Of a stretch of 42,016 nt of DNA, positions 11,177-21,313 are shown in pieces. The notes below the pieces were generated by a model. It was not told the DNA's origin. It made no database searches and worked only from the letters and a program-made list of their open reading frames with translations. Numbering within the stretch: the first letter of the stretch is position 1; each line of letters opens with the position of its first letter. The position numbers and the translations under genes were made by a program. The stretch is from Syncephalastrum monosporum B8922 (lineage: Eukaryota; Mucoromycota; Mucoromycetes; Mucorales; Syncephalastraceae), in assembly GCA_000697355.1 (NCBI GenBank), contig JNEN01000849.1, positions 1 through 42,016 of the forward strand, given 5' to 3'.

Positions 11177-11235
<59 letters not shown>
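11177..11235. repeat. 59-nt poly(A) (poly(T) on the minus strand)
   Basis: An uninterrupted run of 59 A, 236 bp upstream of the Chs7 start codon. On the minus strand this is a promoter-proximal poly(dT). It could be a nucleosome-excluding element, a retroposition tail or an assembly or homopolymer artefact. No target-site duplication or adjoining retroposed gene was evident. Confidence 0.9.
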
Positions 11236-11237
<2 letters not shown>

Positions 11238-11599
11238 TATATAGCTTAACAGATTCTACATTGTCTCCCTTTCAATGAGTTTTTGTCTGTGGCTACCCTC
11301 TTCTATGGTTTGCTTTATGAACTGTAAACTGCGGTAGAATGTGTGTAGATGCCACCCACAGGGTGCAGCTCTCATATTTCCTTTGTTTCCAGTCCTAAAA
11401 AGACACACGTTGCCCAATCAGGCTAAAAGCACTCTTAGTGTCTCTACACGTGCACTATCAGTCAAAGCACTTCTGCTACTGACCAAAAGAGTGAGCTGCA
11501 TAACGCTTTCATTTTCTTTTGTTTGGCTCTTTACTTCAGGCTTTCGAAATACACCTCTCATCTTTTTTTTCGCTTTTTCCATCTCCGACAAACAGTAAC

Positions 11600-11795
11600 A
11601 TAGTCCCTCGGTTTCACTTTGTAAGGAATCATTGGCTCTGTATGGGATTTATAGGCATTGGATCGACGAGATTCCCACAAACGAGACCTTCGGTGAGAGC
11701 TTAATTTATTCGTCCATCTATTCTGTCTACCAACGAATACGCAGCATCTCATGTCCATCCGTGCTGGAAGAGTGTTCCGGTGCGCAGATTGTAAG
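11600..11795 (+). pseudogene. Possible gene-fragment exons, unassigned
   Basis: A frame reading CKESLALYGIYRHWIDEIP runs to a GTGAGA donor at 11690-11695. A 52-nt intron-sized gap then ends at CGCAG (about 11745), and a short exon runs to a GTAAGC donor at about 11791. Splicing keeps one open frame. I do not recognise the family and cannot extend it in either direction. It may be a decayed gene, part of a mobile element or chance. Confidence 0.2.
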
Positions 11796-13452
11796 CCGAC
11801 TCAGCCCAAGGTCACACAGCATGTAACGGTCGCCACTCAACGTTTAAAGAAGCTGCAAACGATGATTGTATGTACCTTATGAAAAACAGAAAACAAACAA
11901 AAAGAAACTCCAACCTCGGTTTTTGGATGGCACTCGTCACATAAACACGAATGCGTTCACACTAATACAGCCGTTTGTGTTGTCTGTTGACATACCGCCA
12001 TAAATCTCAAATTGTTCATCAAAAGGAGAAATCTAAGGACGGCCGCTTTCCTATTTCCGCCAATCAGATTCCCTCATGGCAGAAACAGGACTGCGTGGTT
12101 TTCCCCAAACGGCACTTGTTTGTGTCCTGAGCAACGTAGCACCTTTGTAACCAAGCAGAGTACGACTCTATACGCCAACAGCAGAAAGTGAGGTAGGGAC
12201 CAGTAGAAAAAGCATAGATATCAGAAAATGTACTTGTTCTCATCATGGAGCGGGTTCCTGAAGTTCACGCTTATATACGTATCTATCTACACGTAGTGCT
12301 CTCACGAGCTGGTCTATGTTACCAAAATCGATACAACGAGCACCCATGTCACAGACAATAATTGTTTCGTCGTCTATTCGACGTTCAGAACATCAAGAGT
12401 GTGTTAGAAATGGCTGTATACTGCCCATTGCTAGACTCGTTCGTCTTTGGTTACATACATTTATATGTCGAGCGAATAGGGCTGAAAACACAGTGTATCT
12501 GCCAAGAATTATTATGAAGGTCTCTTCCAACGCGTACTAACCTGGCAGATAACTTGCTTGTCCGTTCCCGAGTGACTTCGGCTTTTCTTGCTCTCTTTTG
12601 GACTGCGTAATCTATAGCGCAGTTGCTGTGCACAGGTGACTGAAGGATTATGCAGCAGTAGGTCTTTCTCCAGACTTCTATCCATCCCCATTGAGGTCAG
12701 AATGCTCATGGCAGCCTTCTGGAACATGAGGCATGCGCACTCCCTCCACGGTATATTTCCTCATCCTGCCTGCGCCACAGTGCATCATATGTGTAATGCC
12801 AGAGTGAACACTACTGTCGTGATTTTATCCTTGACGCTCTGGCTTTATAACGAGACCACTTATAACTTGATGACCCAAAAAAAATAGATTGCTATATGCG
12901 GTCTACGTAGCTCAGAGATCAATTATATTGAGGGACCAGCTACCTCAGGGGAAGTAAAGGAATGGTTTGTGTCTGTCTTTTTTTTTTTAAAAAAAAAAAA
13001 GAAAATCGGGTCGAATACGTTGCGTACCTTCTTTGCTACAGGTTTACAGATGTGTCAAATGATATTATTGTAGAGCACATTGCTTATAAGAGCAGTTACC
13101 TCCTGATATTGGGTGGATCCTATTTATATGTATGCATCATAATTATTTTGTCATATGGGAGTATATCAAACTGAAGTCTGTATTCCATCCTAAGACGTAT
13201 GGTTGAGTTTGCTCTTCCTCGTTCCCTGCATAAACTCTATTCAGCGGCCATAGAGATGACGTCGGCTCCTGTCAGAATACGTTGTACATACATAAAACAC
13301 TCCACGCATAAGCGGAAACAAATGCGAATGGAAAGAGCCATATCACAAACATTTTTACAGTAATGTCATTTATGGATGATTGCATCTTAATCCTTTACTA
13401 GCCCAATGTGAGACAACATCAATGGAGGAACACAAACTGTAACCGTACCCGC

Positions 13453-14422
13453 TTATGCGGTCAGTTGAATGTCCTTGTCTGTGATAGTTTCACTTTCTCC
13501 ATGGGTGCCAAAGGCAGGCAACGCAAAGTGCTATCGCCGTGAAGAATTAGTAAGTGTATCTGAGATAGATGAGCAAACGTTCTTACCTTGGGATCAAAGT
13601 GAGCCATGGACTCGAGTACTTGGGAAGCGCCGTGTGAGTCCGGGTCACCCGCAATGGCGAGCAGGTTCGGATCAGGAATCCAAACAACCTAACACTCGTC
13701 GGTCTCTCCTTCTCTGCCGTATGCCTTCTGAGTATTCACTTACGTGCATGTGGGCATTCAAGGCAGCCTGGACACCATTTGTGGCATCCTCAAAAACCAG
13801 ACAGGTATCGCTGGGTGGGTTACCGAGCTTCTTTTGAGCAGCCAAGAAAATATCAGGCGCGGGCTTGCCTTCCTTGATGTCTGGGTCATCACCGCAAATG
13901 ATATAGTCAAACAAGCTGAAGAGATCCTTGATGCGCGAGGTCTTGAGTTCAAACTTGGAACGGGTGGAGGAAGTGGCGACGGCCATCGGGACCTTATGCT
14001 TGTGCAAATGGTAGAGTAGACGCTCGACACCAGGAAGAGGCTGCACGTGCGGGAAACGCTCTTCCTGGAGCTGACCGGTGATATCCAGGTACTCGTCTAC
14101 AGTCATGGGCAGCTTGTATTCTTCAACTACCATGCTAGCAGACTATACACGCTCGGATGAGATACGTTCGGGTCTGATAGCGGTGCATCCCCTTTTTCTA
14201 CCTCGTAACCGGTACGACCCATGAGCTTGCTCTTGACATCCCAGGTGAACTTTTTGCCCGGTGCATATTTGTCAAGCACTTCCTGGGTCACTTCAGTGTA
14301 GACGCGCTCAGTGTCGAGCAAAAGCCCGTCCTGGAGAAATAAGACGGGCTCAGTCGTCGTTGCTTCTCCATTGTGTTTTATTAATGTACCATGTCGAAGA
14401 TGCAGTGCGTAATGTTGGGCAT
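13453..14422 (-). CDS. HAD-family phosphatase, pseudouridine-5'-phosphatase type
   Basis: Five exons: 14422-14390, 14330-14202, 14142-13744, 13688-13587 and 13530-13453. They total 741 nt, or 246 aa. It is a magnesium-dependent phosphohydrolase of the haloacid dehalogenase superfamily, cytosolic. Motif I is FDMDGLLLDTE (Asp10 nucleophile, Asp12 acid/base; intron 1 lies within it). Motif II is the Ser/Thr of AVATSST, motif III the Lys of KEGKPAPDIF, and motif IV VFEDATNGVQAA. The helical cap lies between residues 15 and 90. The GDDPDIKEGKPAPDIFL context and the C-terminal HFALPAFG match human PUDP (HDHD1), which dephosphorylates pseudouridine 5'-phosphate. Related fungal enzymes use glycerol phosphate or 2-deoxyglucose phosphate, so the substrate is inferred. 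The intron-2 donor is GTAGAA, weaker than average. Confidence 0.9.
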
Positions 14423-15761
14423 CGCGTCAGGAAGATGTGGCTCGTTACGCGTGAGAGTAAAAAGCGGCGTGCGCAGTAAAATTGACTACGTATCGCCTCA
14501 GCCCAATAAAAATGACGCCACCCAACCCCATCGTCTTATTTTCTTGGATATCATCTCTGCTTGTCCGTTTATACAAGGCGTCAATGTCTTGCTCCTTCAA
14601 GAGCACGTTGGTGATGCAACAGCTATATGAAGACCTTATTGCGTCTATCTGGCTCCGCCGGGAAGTAGTGAAAAAAGGTTTCTGGAAAAGATGTTTTGAT
14701 CGCACCCATTGTTGTCACCCACAAAATTGTTTGCATTTTTACAAGAACTGGTGGGCGAGTGTTGCTGTATCACCTCGTTGACAAGGCCAGATTCCCGATA
14801 TCTGTTCCAGATCAGGTCCTCTTTTTTTTTTCCTCTTTATATTGCGCCTTTATTCACTCCCATAGTGTTAATGGACAAAAAAGTGAACAATCAAGGACGA
14901 ACAGAAACTCAGAAAGCTTGACCGGTGAACACCCATACCCAGGAAATACAGCAACACCTCGCTACATTTCTGTCTAACGCTGGCAACGTGGTGCAACAAT
15001 GCTGTAGAATATACCCGACGGTTCACGTCCCGCGAGTCCCGACAACACCTTACCAAACTGCCGTTTACTGCCAAGCGCGCAGCCATTGAGTCAAGGCACG
15101 CCCGCTGTTGTATCTGCAATGCAGTGTCGGTCTCATACGAATGCCAGGGTCCTCCTGCAGCGCGTTTTCTCCGATCTATTCCACAATAAAAACGAGCTTT
15201 GGTCTTGTTTCGATTCTTTCTGATAAACTCATTATACGATGTGCTACATTCGGACTACTGTATGTGAAGTAAAAAGTAAATACCTAGCTACTATTGCACA
15301 AACAAAGAGTATTTTTCCATAGAAGGATCTTTTTCATTCGATATAAAGGGCAAATTGAATGATGAACTCGAAGAAATGTGAGCCCTCATTACTACTTGTG
15401 TAACACCCAGGCGATGGCGACCTTGACCAAGTCTCCACCTCATAGCCAAGGAGGAAGCGATGGCATCATCTCATGCAAGCTGTCAAACAAACAGCAGCAT
15501 TAAAGGAGTTATCTAATACAGCCAAGACTACTATGACAATTTTGGCACTAAAATGGTAGGAAGCGAAAGAATATGAGAGTGAGGGCGGGTTGCCAATCGT
15601 GGGGGGCATTTCATTACCGTGATTACGCTTTTTGAGATGGCCTTGTAGCACCTCAAACTTATTATATTAACTGCCTGCAGAGGTCTCCCCGGTCCCTTTC
15701 CTTCCTCTACAACTTTTTTATTTCTTTTCCTTCCATTCCCTTGACTTTTCGTCATCTACGG
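14423..15761. other. 1.3-kb divergent intergenic region
   Basis: This lies between the starts of the phosphatase (-) and the secreted protein (+). It is AT-rich and broken by stops in all frames. The CT-rich stretch just before 15762 is probably the leader of the secreted-protein gene. No gene or structured RNA was recognised. Confidence 0.55.
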
Positions 15762-16515
15762 ATGATGCCTAACCCTTCATTTTTGGTTCTTTTCGTCGCG
15801 GCGCTCGTCGCCATGGTTGCCGCCCAAGGTGTCAGTGACTCCGGCAAGAAAGACGGTAACGACTTTTACAGCAACGCCAAGTCCTTGTCCGAGGGCGATT
15901 ACGTCTTCAAAGGTGCCAACACCAAGAAGGCCTTGACCTTTATCAGCGAGAACAACATCCTCAGCCTTTTGAACTCGGGCTCCCAGACCTGGGAGATTCG
16001 CCAGCACAAGAACACCAAGTACTTTTCCGCTCACGGCAAAAACGCCGCCGAGAACGAAAAGTGCATTTCTACTCGCTGGGTACGAAGCATCACTCACAAA
16101 TTTGGATACAACAGTCTCATATTTCAAATCGGATCTATAATAGACTGTTGGTAACGGTGACGGTGGCTATCCCGATGCTGCGGTGGTATGTTGGCAACTG
16201 TATTCTAATATCTGCTTGTGTTTGCTAAGTGCTCTATGACAATAGCTTTGGCAGTGCGAGATCGACGGCAGCTCTCCCAAGAGCACGGGTGGCTATGAGA
16301 AGATCTTCCCTCCCAAGCAGCTCTGGGCCGCCGTGCCTGACCCGAAGTACGACGGCTACGTCAAGATCGTGTCTGCCTCGCATCTGTATGATATGGTCCC
16401 TCGCTGCATCAGCCAAGACAAGATTGACGGTGGCACCAAGCTCGCCGAGTGCAAATACGACACCGATGACAAGTCGCTCCTCTGGAAGATTGTCAAGGCC
16501 AGCAAAGACGACTAA
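15762..16515 (+). CDS. Predicted secreted protein of unknown function
   Basis: Three exons: 15762-16079, 16144-16185 and 16246-16515. They total 630 nt, or 209 aa. The start is the first of two adjacent ATGs. A clear signal peptide covers about residues 1-21 (hydrophobic LVLFVAALVAMVAA), probably cut near AAQ. The mature protein has no further membrane span and has four cysteines (EKCIS, WQCEI, PRCIS, AECKY), enough for two disulfides. Repeated Trp/aromatic motifs (TWEIRQH, LWQCEID, LLWKIVKA) spaced through the chain hint at a beta-trefoil or other all-beta fold, but this is a guess. GC-rich, codon-biased exons suggest good expression. I do not recognise the family; a wall-associated or extracellular lectin-like protein is possible. 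Confidence 0.85.
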
Positions 16516-16591
16516 ACTACGGGTCTTCTGGCTGGCTATTGATCCTCTGACAATCTCTCTCCCTCCGTCTTTCTGTCTCCTATATTTTCGT

Positions 16592-16597
16592 AATAAA
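16592..16597 (+). terminator. Polyadenylation signal AATAAA of the secreted-protein gene
   Basis: AATAAA lies 77 nt past the stop of the secreted-protein gene, in the convergent gap before the glycosyltransferase gene. Confidence 0.5.
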
Positions 16598-16826
16598 ACA
16601 AACCTAAACTAAACCATGGCATTGCACGTGCATGTGTAGATAGTGAAAAAACCTGGTAACTGCGCTAGGTCGCACTTCGTGCGACAAAGTCTTATCCTCA
16701 TTCGAGTAGACGAGTGGCAAGGCAGGTAGATAATGGGTGATATGTGAGCATGGAAATACTGTATTGTTATCATGGGAAAACTAACGATATGCAAGAAAAA
16801 AAAAGACAGAAGAATACAAAGCAAGG

Positions 16827-17906
16827 TTATTGGAGATACCACAGACCCGCACGTTGAAGTGCTTTCTTCTTTTCAGGGCCGACACGGTAGTTGGCGTGAA
16901 CAATCATGGGCTGCATGCCGTACTTCATGGGGATGTTCCGTTCAAAGTACAGGCGGCCGTGGGGGAACAAGGCGAGATCGAGGAGCGCGATAGGGCTCGT
17001 CTGGTAGCTCAGATCCATCTCGTCGAGGACACGGTTGATGGCGCGTTGTTGTGTAACGCTGGGCTCATTGTCCTGAATGACAATCGAGTCGGACAAGATG
17101 CGCTTGTTGGTATTCGTGGGCCGCATGATATAGAAGCCGGAATTGATGATTTTCTGCTCGGTCTCCTGCGTGAACAGGGTCTCGGTGGCGCTGCGGCGCG
17201 AGTTGAGCTTTTCGATGAGATAGGTATACATCTCGGGCGAATTGAAGACGATGTCGACGTCGGAGAACCACACAGTGATGTCGTCGTAGAGCAATCGCTC
17301 GACCACGAGGCTTTTAGCGTGGGTGATGGGCGTGTACGACTTGTCGAGCCATTTCGCAAAGCCAGGCGACAGTTTCTGGTGATACCAGCCCTCGGGAATC
17401 AGCACGACGTGGCTGGCATAGCCGTGGGCGGTCATTTCATCGACAAGCTTCTGGTCGATGGCGAAGACGAGGTACTTGTCGGCGAGGTTCGTCCGTTTGA
17501 GGGACTCTATCCAATTGAGTGTGTATTCGGCCATGCCCGAGTTGGCCACCGCGGTCAGCAGCACCTTGTCCTTCTTTTCCTTCTTCACATTGCGGTTGAT
17601 GATGCTAATCATGTCTGGGCTGAGGGGCTCGAACTACTTGGGCTGCCACGCATCTGCCTTGGTGGGTGCCGTGTTGACCTGGACAAGATCTTCTTCTTCG
17701 GGTGCATCGTCGTCGGCATCAGCCAGATCGGCATTGACGGCGTCGGCTAAATTTGAGGTGCCCTCCGAAGACGATATGTAAGACTGGAGCGACCAGGATG
17801 AAGTGGAGCTAGGGAATATGACCGAAATGAGGGATGCTGAAGAGAGAAGAAAGACGGTGCAGAGGATGACAACAAGTGCCCGCTTGTTTAACAAACGATC
17901 CAGCAT
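16827..17906 (-). CDS. Type II membrane GT77-like nucleotide-diphospho-sugar transferase with an in-frame stop
   Basis: The frame runs from ATG 17906 to TAA 16827, interrupted once by TAG at 17636-17634. The N-terminus (MLDRLLNKR, then a hydrophobic anchor at about residues 10-31) and an acidic, Ser-rich stem fit a Golgi type II enzyme. The catalytic domain downstream resembles the nucleotide-diphospho-sugar transferase family (PF03407, GT77). It contains VLLTAVANSGMAEYTLNW, THAKSLVVERLL, WFSDVDIVF with the metal-binding DVD (17253-17261), INSGFYIMRPT and a late MIVHANYRVG. Such enzymes add sugars to wall or secreted glycoproteins; the acceptor is unknown. The stop lies between stem and catalytic domain. 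It is either a real nonsense mutation, a read error, or part of a weak 45-nt intron (17678-17634, donor GTCAAC) whose removal gives 344 aa in frame. Confidence 0.8.
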
Positions 17907-18564
17907 CGCACGAAGAAGGGAAAGAGAAAGGGGAGACTGGACTCTGGCCCGCCCATTACTGCTAATATTATTGCTGCCCATACGACATCGTTTTTGCCTG
18001 TGTAACCGGTCTCGGGGATCGCCTAAACAGGCAACCACGAACAATCGCTACGACAAAAATGCCGCTTTTTACGCTTCCAAACCACGTTCTCGCTGGACAT
18101 GTTCTGTGCTGCGTTGACTGCATAGTGTATCAGTCTAGTCCACACTTCATCCTCACCAAGATAAGCTCTTCAGTTTTAAAATTGTAGACTGAAAACATCT
18201 TCGATTAGCATCGAATTTGAGTGACGAAGGCCACGCTATCGCAACAGATAAAGAGAGATACCTGAAAGAGTACCTATGAATATTTTTATGCTAGAACGTT
18301 GGTTTTGGCATTGGTCGACTAGTCTACCAAAAAACACGCTATTCCCTCGCTGGTACGTAGGATAGAATGTAGCAAACCTTATGACACAACAGCTTGCCTC
18401 ATCTGCATGACAAAATCAAATTTTCATCATATATAGTTCATACTATTATGCTTAAGTTTGACTCCCGAATGACACGTAACTTTTCACCAGAGCAAAGGTT
18501 CGCACGCTCTTTTCCCTTTTTTTCTCGTTTTCACTTTTCCACCCTTCTGTTTCATCTTTACGGG
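17907..18564. promoter_or_regulatory. Divergent intergenic region, GT77 / ALDH
   Basis: 658 bp between the two start codons. A CT/T-rich stretch (about 18505-18560) immediately before the ALDH start is probably its leader. No additional gene is seen. Confidence 0.5.
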
Positions 18565-20389
18565 ATGCCGATTACCGTGATATCGCCTGTGACGCAACAA
18601 GCCCTCTTTGAGGTCGAGACCCTCACCTCATCTCAAATCGATACCGCCGTCGCCGACGCCGCTGAAGGTTTCAACACCTGGCGCGCCGTCCCTGTGGCTG
18701 ACCGCGTCAAGGTTCTGACACGTTTCTGCGAGCTGTTCGAAGCCAAGGCTGATCAGGTTGCCGACACCCTCGTGACTCAAATGGGACGACCCAAACGTTA
18801 CGGCGCGGGTGAAGTGAAGGGCGTGCTTGAACGCGCCGGCTACATGATTTCGGTCGCCCAAGAGGCGCTCGCGGACGAGATCATTCAAAACGATAGCAGT
18901 GTACGACGTTACCTCAAGAAAGAGCCCCTCGGACCCGTCTTTATCATTGCTGCTTGGAATTATCCCTACTTGACCATGGGTAAGACTAAGATAAAAAAAA
19001 AAAAAAGGAAGCCAAGGCAATTCTATGAGCGAGGTCTTGATATGTCAAATATCCAGTGAACAATGTGGTGCCTGCGCTGCTGGCTGGCAACGCAGTCCTG
19101 CTCAAGCAGTCGCCCCAGGTGCCCAAATGTGCCGATCTCTTTGCCGAAACGCTGCGCGAGGCAGGCGTGCCTTCCAAAGCCATCCAGGCCGTCCATGTCG
19201 ATGACGCAGGTGCAGACTACCTCGTGCGTCATCCTGGCGTGCAGTACGTGAGTTTCACTGGGAGTGTGGCTGTAGGCAAGAAGATCCGTAAAGCTATAGG
19301 TGACAGTGAGCGCCTGATCGGTGAGTCTACCAAGAAACCTATTGCAAAAGCACATAGCTGATTGAATAGCAGGATTGGGTATGGAGTTGGGCGGAAAGGA
19401 TCCTGCGTACGTGCTTGCGGATGCTGACGTCAATTATGCGGCGGAAAACATTGTCGATGGCGCCTTTTTCAACTCTGGTCAGTGCTGCTGCTCTATCGAG
19501 CGTTGCTACGTGCATGAGAGCATCTACGATGCCTTTGTGCAAAAGGCTCTGGCCATCACCCAGGTGAATATCCATGCGTGCTTGATGACGCTGGCTAACG
19601 TTTAGCTGTTGTAGCAATATGTGTTGGGCAACCCGAACGACACCAACACTACAATCGGACCCATGGCCCATGTGCGCTTTGCAGATAAGGTGCGAGCCCA
19701 GATCTCAGATGCAGGTGAGAAGCTTAAAAGGGAATTATAGCTTGACTTCTCACGCTGATCGATTACGTGAACAGTGAGCAAGGGTGCCAAAGCATTGGTG
19801 GACACGTCCCAGTATTTCCCTGCAGATAAGGTAATTGTCAAATATCCCACGAGCAAAGAGAAAAAAATGAAACTCACATTGCCTTAGGCGGGTACCACGT
19901 TCGTGGGTCCCCAAATCTTGACCCAAGTTACCCACGATATGGAAGTGATGCAGGAGGAGGTTTGTAATTTGGCCGGGACAAAGTCGATGCAGGCTAATTG
20001 GTTTATTTTATTTTTATTTTTTTATTTTTTTTGCGCATAGACGTTTGGACCTGTATTGGCCGTGATGCCAGTGTCGTCGGACGAGGAAGCGATTCGTTTG
20101 ATGAACGATTCAAGCTACGGACTGACGGCCAGCATTTGGACGGCCAACCCTGATAAGGCGGTTGCCATTGGTGACCAAATTGAATGCGGGACCTGGTTCA
20201 TGAACCGCTGTGATTATATTGATCCCGCCCTGGCTTGGGTCGGCGCCAAAGACAGCGGCCTGGGTTTCTCCATGAGCAAGCATGGCTTTGACCAGTTCGT
20301 GAAGTAAGTCACATATATTCCTGGCAGTAGGCACTCACCGCGCGTTGTTTAGGCCAAAATCATATCATCTTCGTCTACAGCAACAATAA
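18565..20389 (+). CDS. NAD(P)-dependent aldehyde dehydrogenase, short succinate-semialdehyde-type
   Basis: Eight exons: 18565-18979, 19057-19320, 19373-19563, 19615-19714, 19775-19830, 19888-19959, 20041-20303 and 20353-20389. They total 1398 nt, or 465 aa. It oxidises aldehydes to acids with NAD or NADP. Catalytic features are AAWNYP (Asn), the cofactor-binding Lys of LLKQSP, FTGSVAVGKKI, the general base Glu231 in MELGGKDP, and the nucleophile Cys265 in FFNSGQCCCS. ETFGPV and a C-terminal PKSYHLR complete the fold. The length and the missing N-terminal extension suit the compact Sad/YneI-like succinate-semialdehyde group, but the substrate is inferred. If the last 49-nt intron is retained, translation stops right after FVK, giving a protein shorter by eleven residues. 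The intron before exon 7 has a weak donor (GTTTGT). Confidence 0.93.
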
Positions 20390-20396
20390 TTGGGGT

Positions 20397-20402
20397 AATA
20401 AA
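20397..20402 (+). terminator. Possible polyadenylation signal AATAAA of the ALDH gene
   Basis: AATAAA begins 8 nt past the ALDH stop codon, close for a fungal signal but plausible. Confidence 0.35.
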
Positions 20403-20753
20403 GCTCAATGCGGGCTTGCGCACATGCAATATTTGCAATGTAGGATGTGTGTGTGCCGGGACAGGGAACAGACTTTTCATGTTGCACCGAGGCACTTTTT
20501 TTTTCTTTTTTCTTTATTTATTACATGTCCGCCGCCAAGCACATGTCTGATTGGCTGCACGGTGCTTTTCTTTTTTAGGCAACCCAGATCAAAAAACTAA
20601 CGAGAAAAAACCGTTCGTTTCCTTGTCTTTCAAAAACCCATCAACCTCTTCTTTTCACTACTTCCAACTCATTTCTCTTCCTCCTTTATACACACACCAC
20701 ACCACCTTTCCTCTTCGTCTTCCTACCTCTCTCCCTTAATTACTCTCTCTGAT

Positions 20754-21116
20754 ATGGCAAACCGTGGATCTATCTACGACACCTTGCCGGTGCTCGACTC
20801 ATGGTACAAACCATCGCCTGACGAAGAGGAGGAACCCCGCTCGCCTCCACCTGGTGTGAAGATAAAGCCTACCACCACAGCCGACCGACGCAGTGTGTCG
20901 TTTTCCACCAGCCCGCCTTCTGTCCATTACATTAGCAGGCCAGAATCAGCCGGATCCATACAGGAGGAGGTCCTACCGCTACCTCGTGCTGGTAGGGTTG
21001 CACAATCAGACAAGAAATACGATTTTCTGATCCGCTCTTTATTTTCTTCAGCTCATGGACGGATGAAACGTTTGGCTCGCCGTTGGATCCACAAAAGCAG
21101 AGTCGAAGCTGCATAG
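20754..21116 (+). CDS. Small hypothetical protein, 120 aa
   Basis: A single open frame from ATG 20754 to TAG. The leader is strongly CT-rich and T-rich (20630-20750), typical of an expressed fungal gene, and ATATGGCAAACC gives a fair start context. The first half is Pro/Ser/Glu-rich and probably disordered (DEEEEPRSPPPG, then RRSVSFS, a potential kinase site). The second half is basic with a possible amphipathic helix (FLIRSLFSSAHGRMKRLARR). There is no signal peptide, membrane span or known domain. It could be a short regulatory or adaptor protein; I cannot assign it. Confidence 0.6.
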   Translation: MANRGSIYDTLPVLDSWYKPSPDEEEEPRSPPPGVKIKPTTTADRRSVSFSTSPPSVHYISRPESAGSIQEEVLPLPRAGRVAQSDKKYDFLIRSLFSSAHGRMKRLARRWIHKSRVEAA

Positions 21117-21313
21117 TCTTATTGATATTCCCGCACTTTTCGCGCTCTAAAACCGGGGGGAGTGGAACAGCAGCACATCATCACGCACGTACACATACAC
21201 CATAATCTCAATAGCCAATCATCATACCTGTACTTTCTACACTACTACTACCGCTACTACACTATTCAAACTCCATAATGCCCATCTAATTTATCTATGC
21301 AAATGCAAACAAT

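Larger units (their letters stand above)
10942..13452. other. 2.5-kb intergenic region, Chs7 promoter side
   Basis: This separates the Chs7 start (-) and the phosphatase stop (-). It holds a 59-A tract and some gene-like but unassigned exonic pieces near 11600-11795. From 11830 to 13450 I see only short, stop-rich frames and no recognisable protein or RNA gene. Confidence 0.55.

Noticed and set aside
12895..12960. tRNA-like A box (TAGCTCAG)
   Set aside because: There is no matching T-loop GGTTCRA box or acceptor stem within 100 bp.
16830..17750. 306-codon plus-strand open frame
   Set aside because: It lies antisense over the GT77 catalytic domain, whose conserved motifs are unmistakable; GC-rich coding sequence commonly leaves the opposite strand open.
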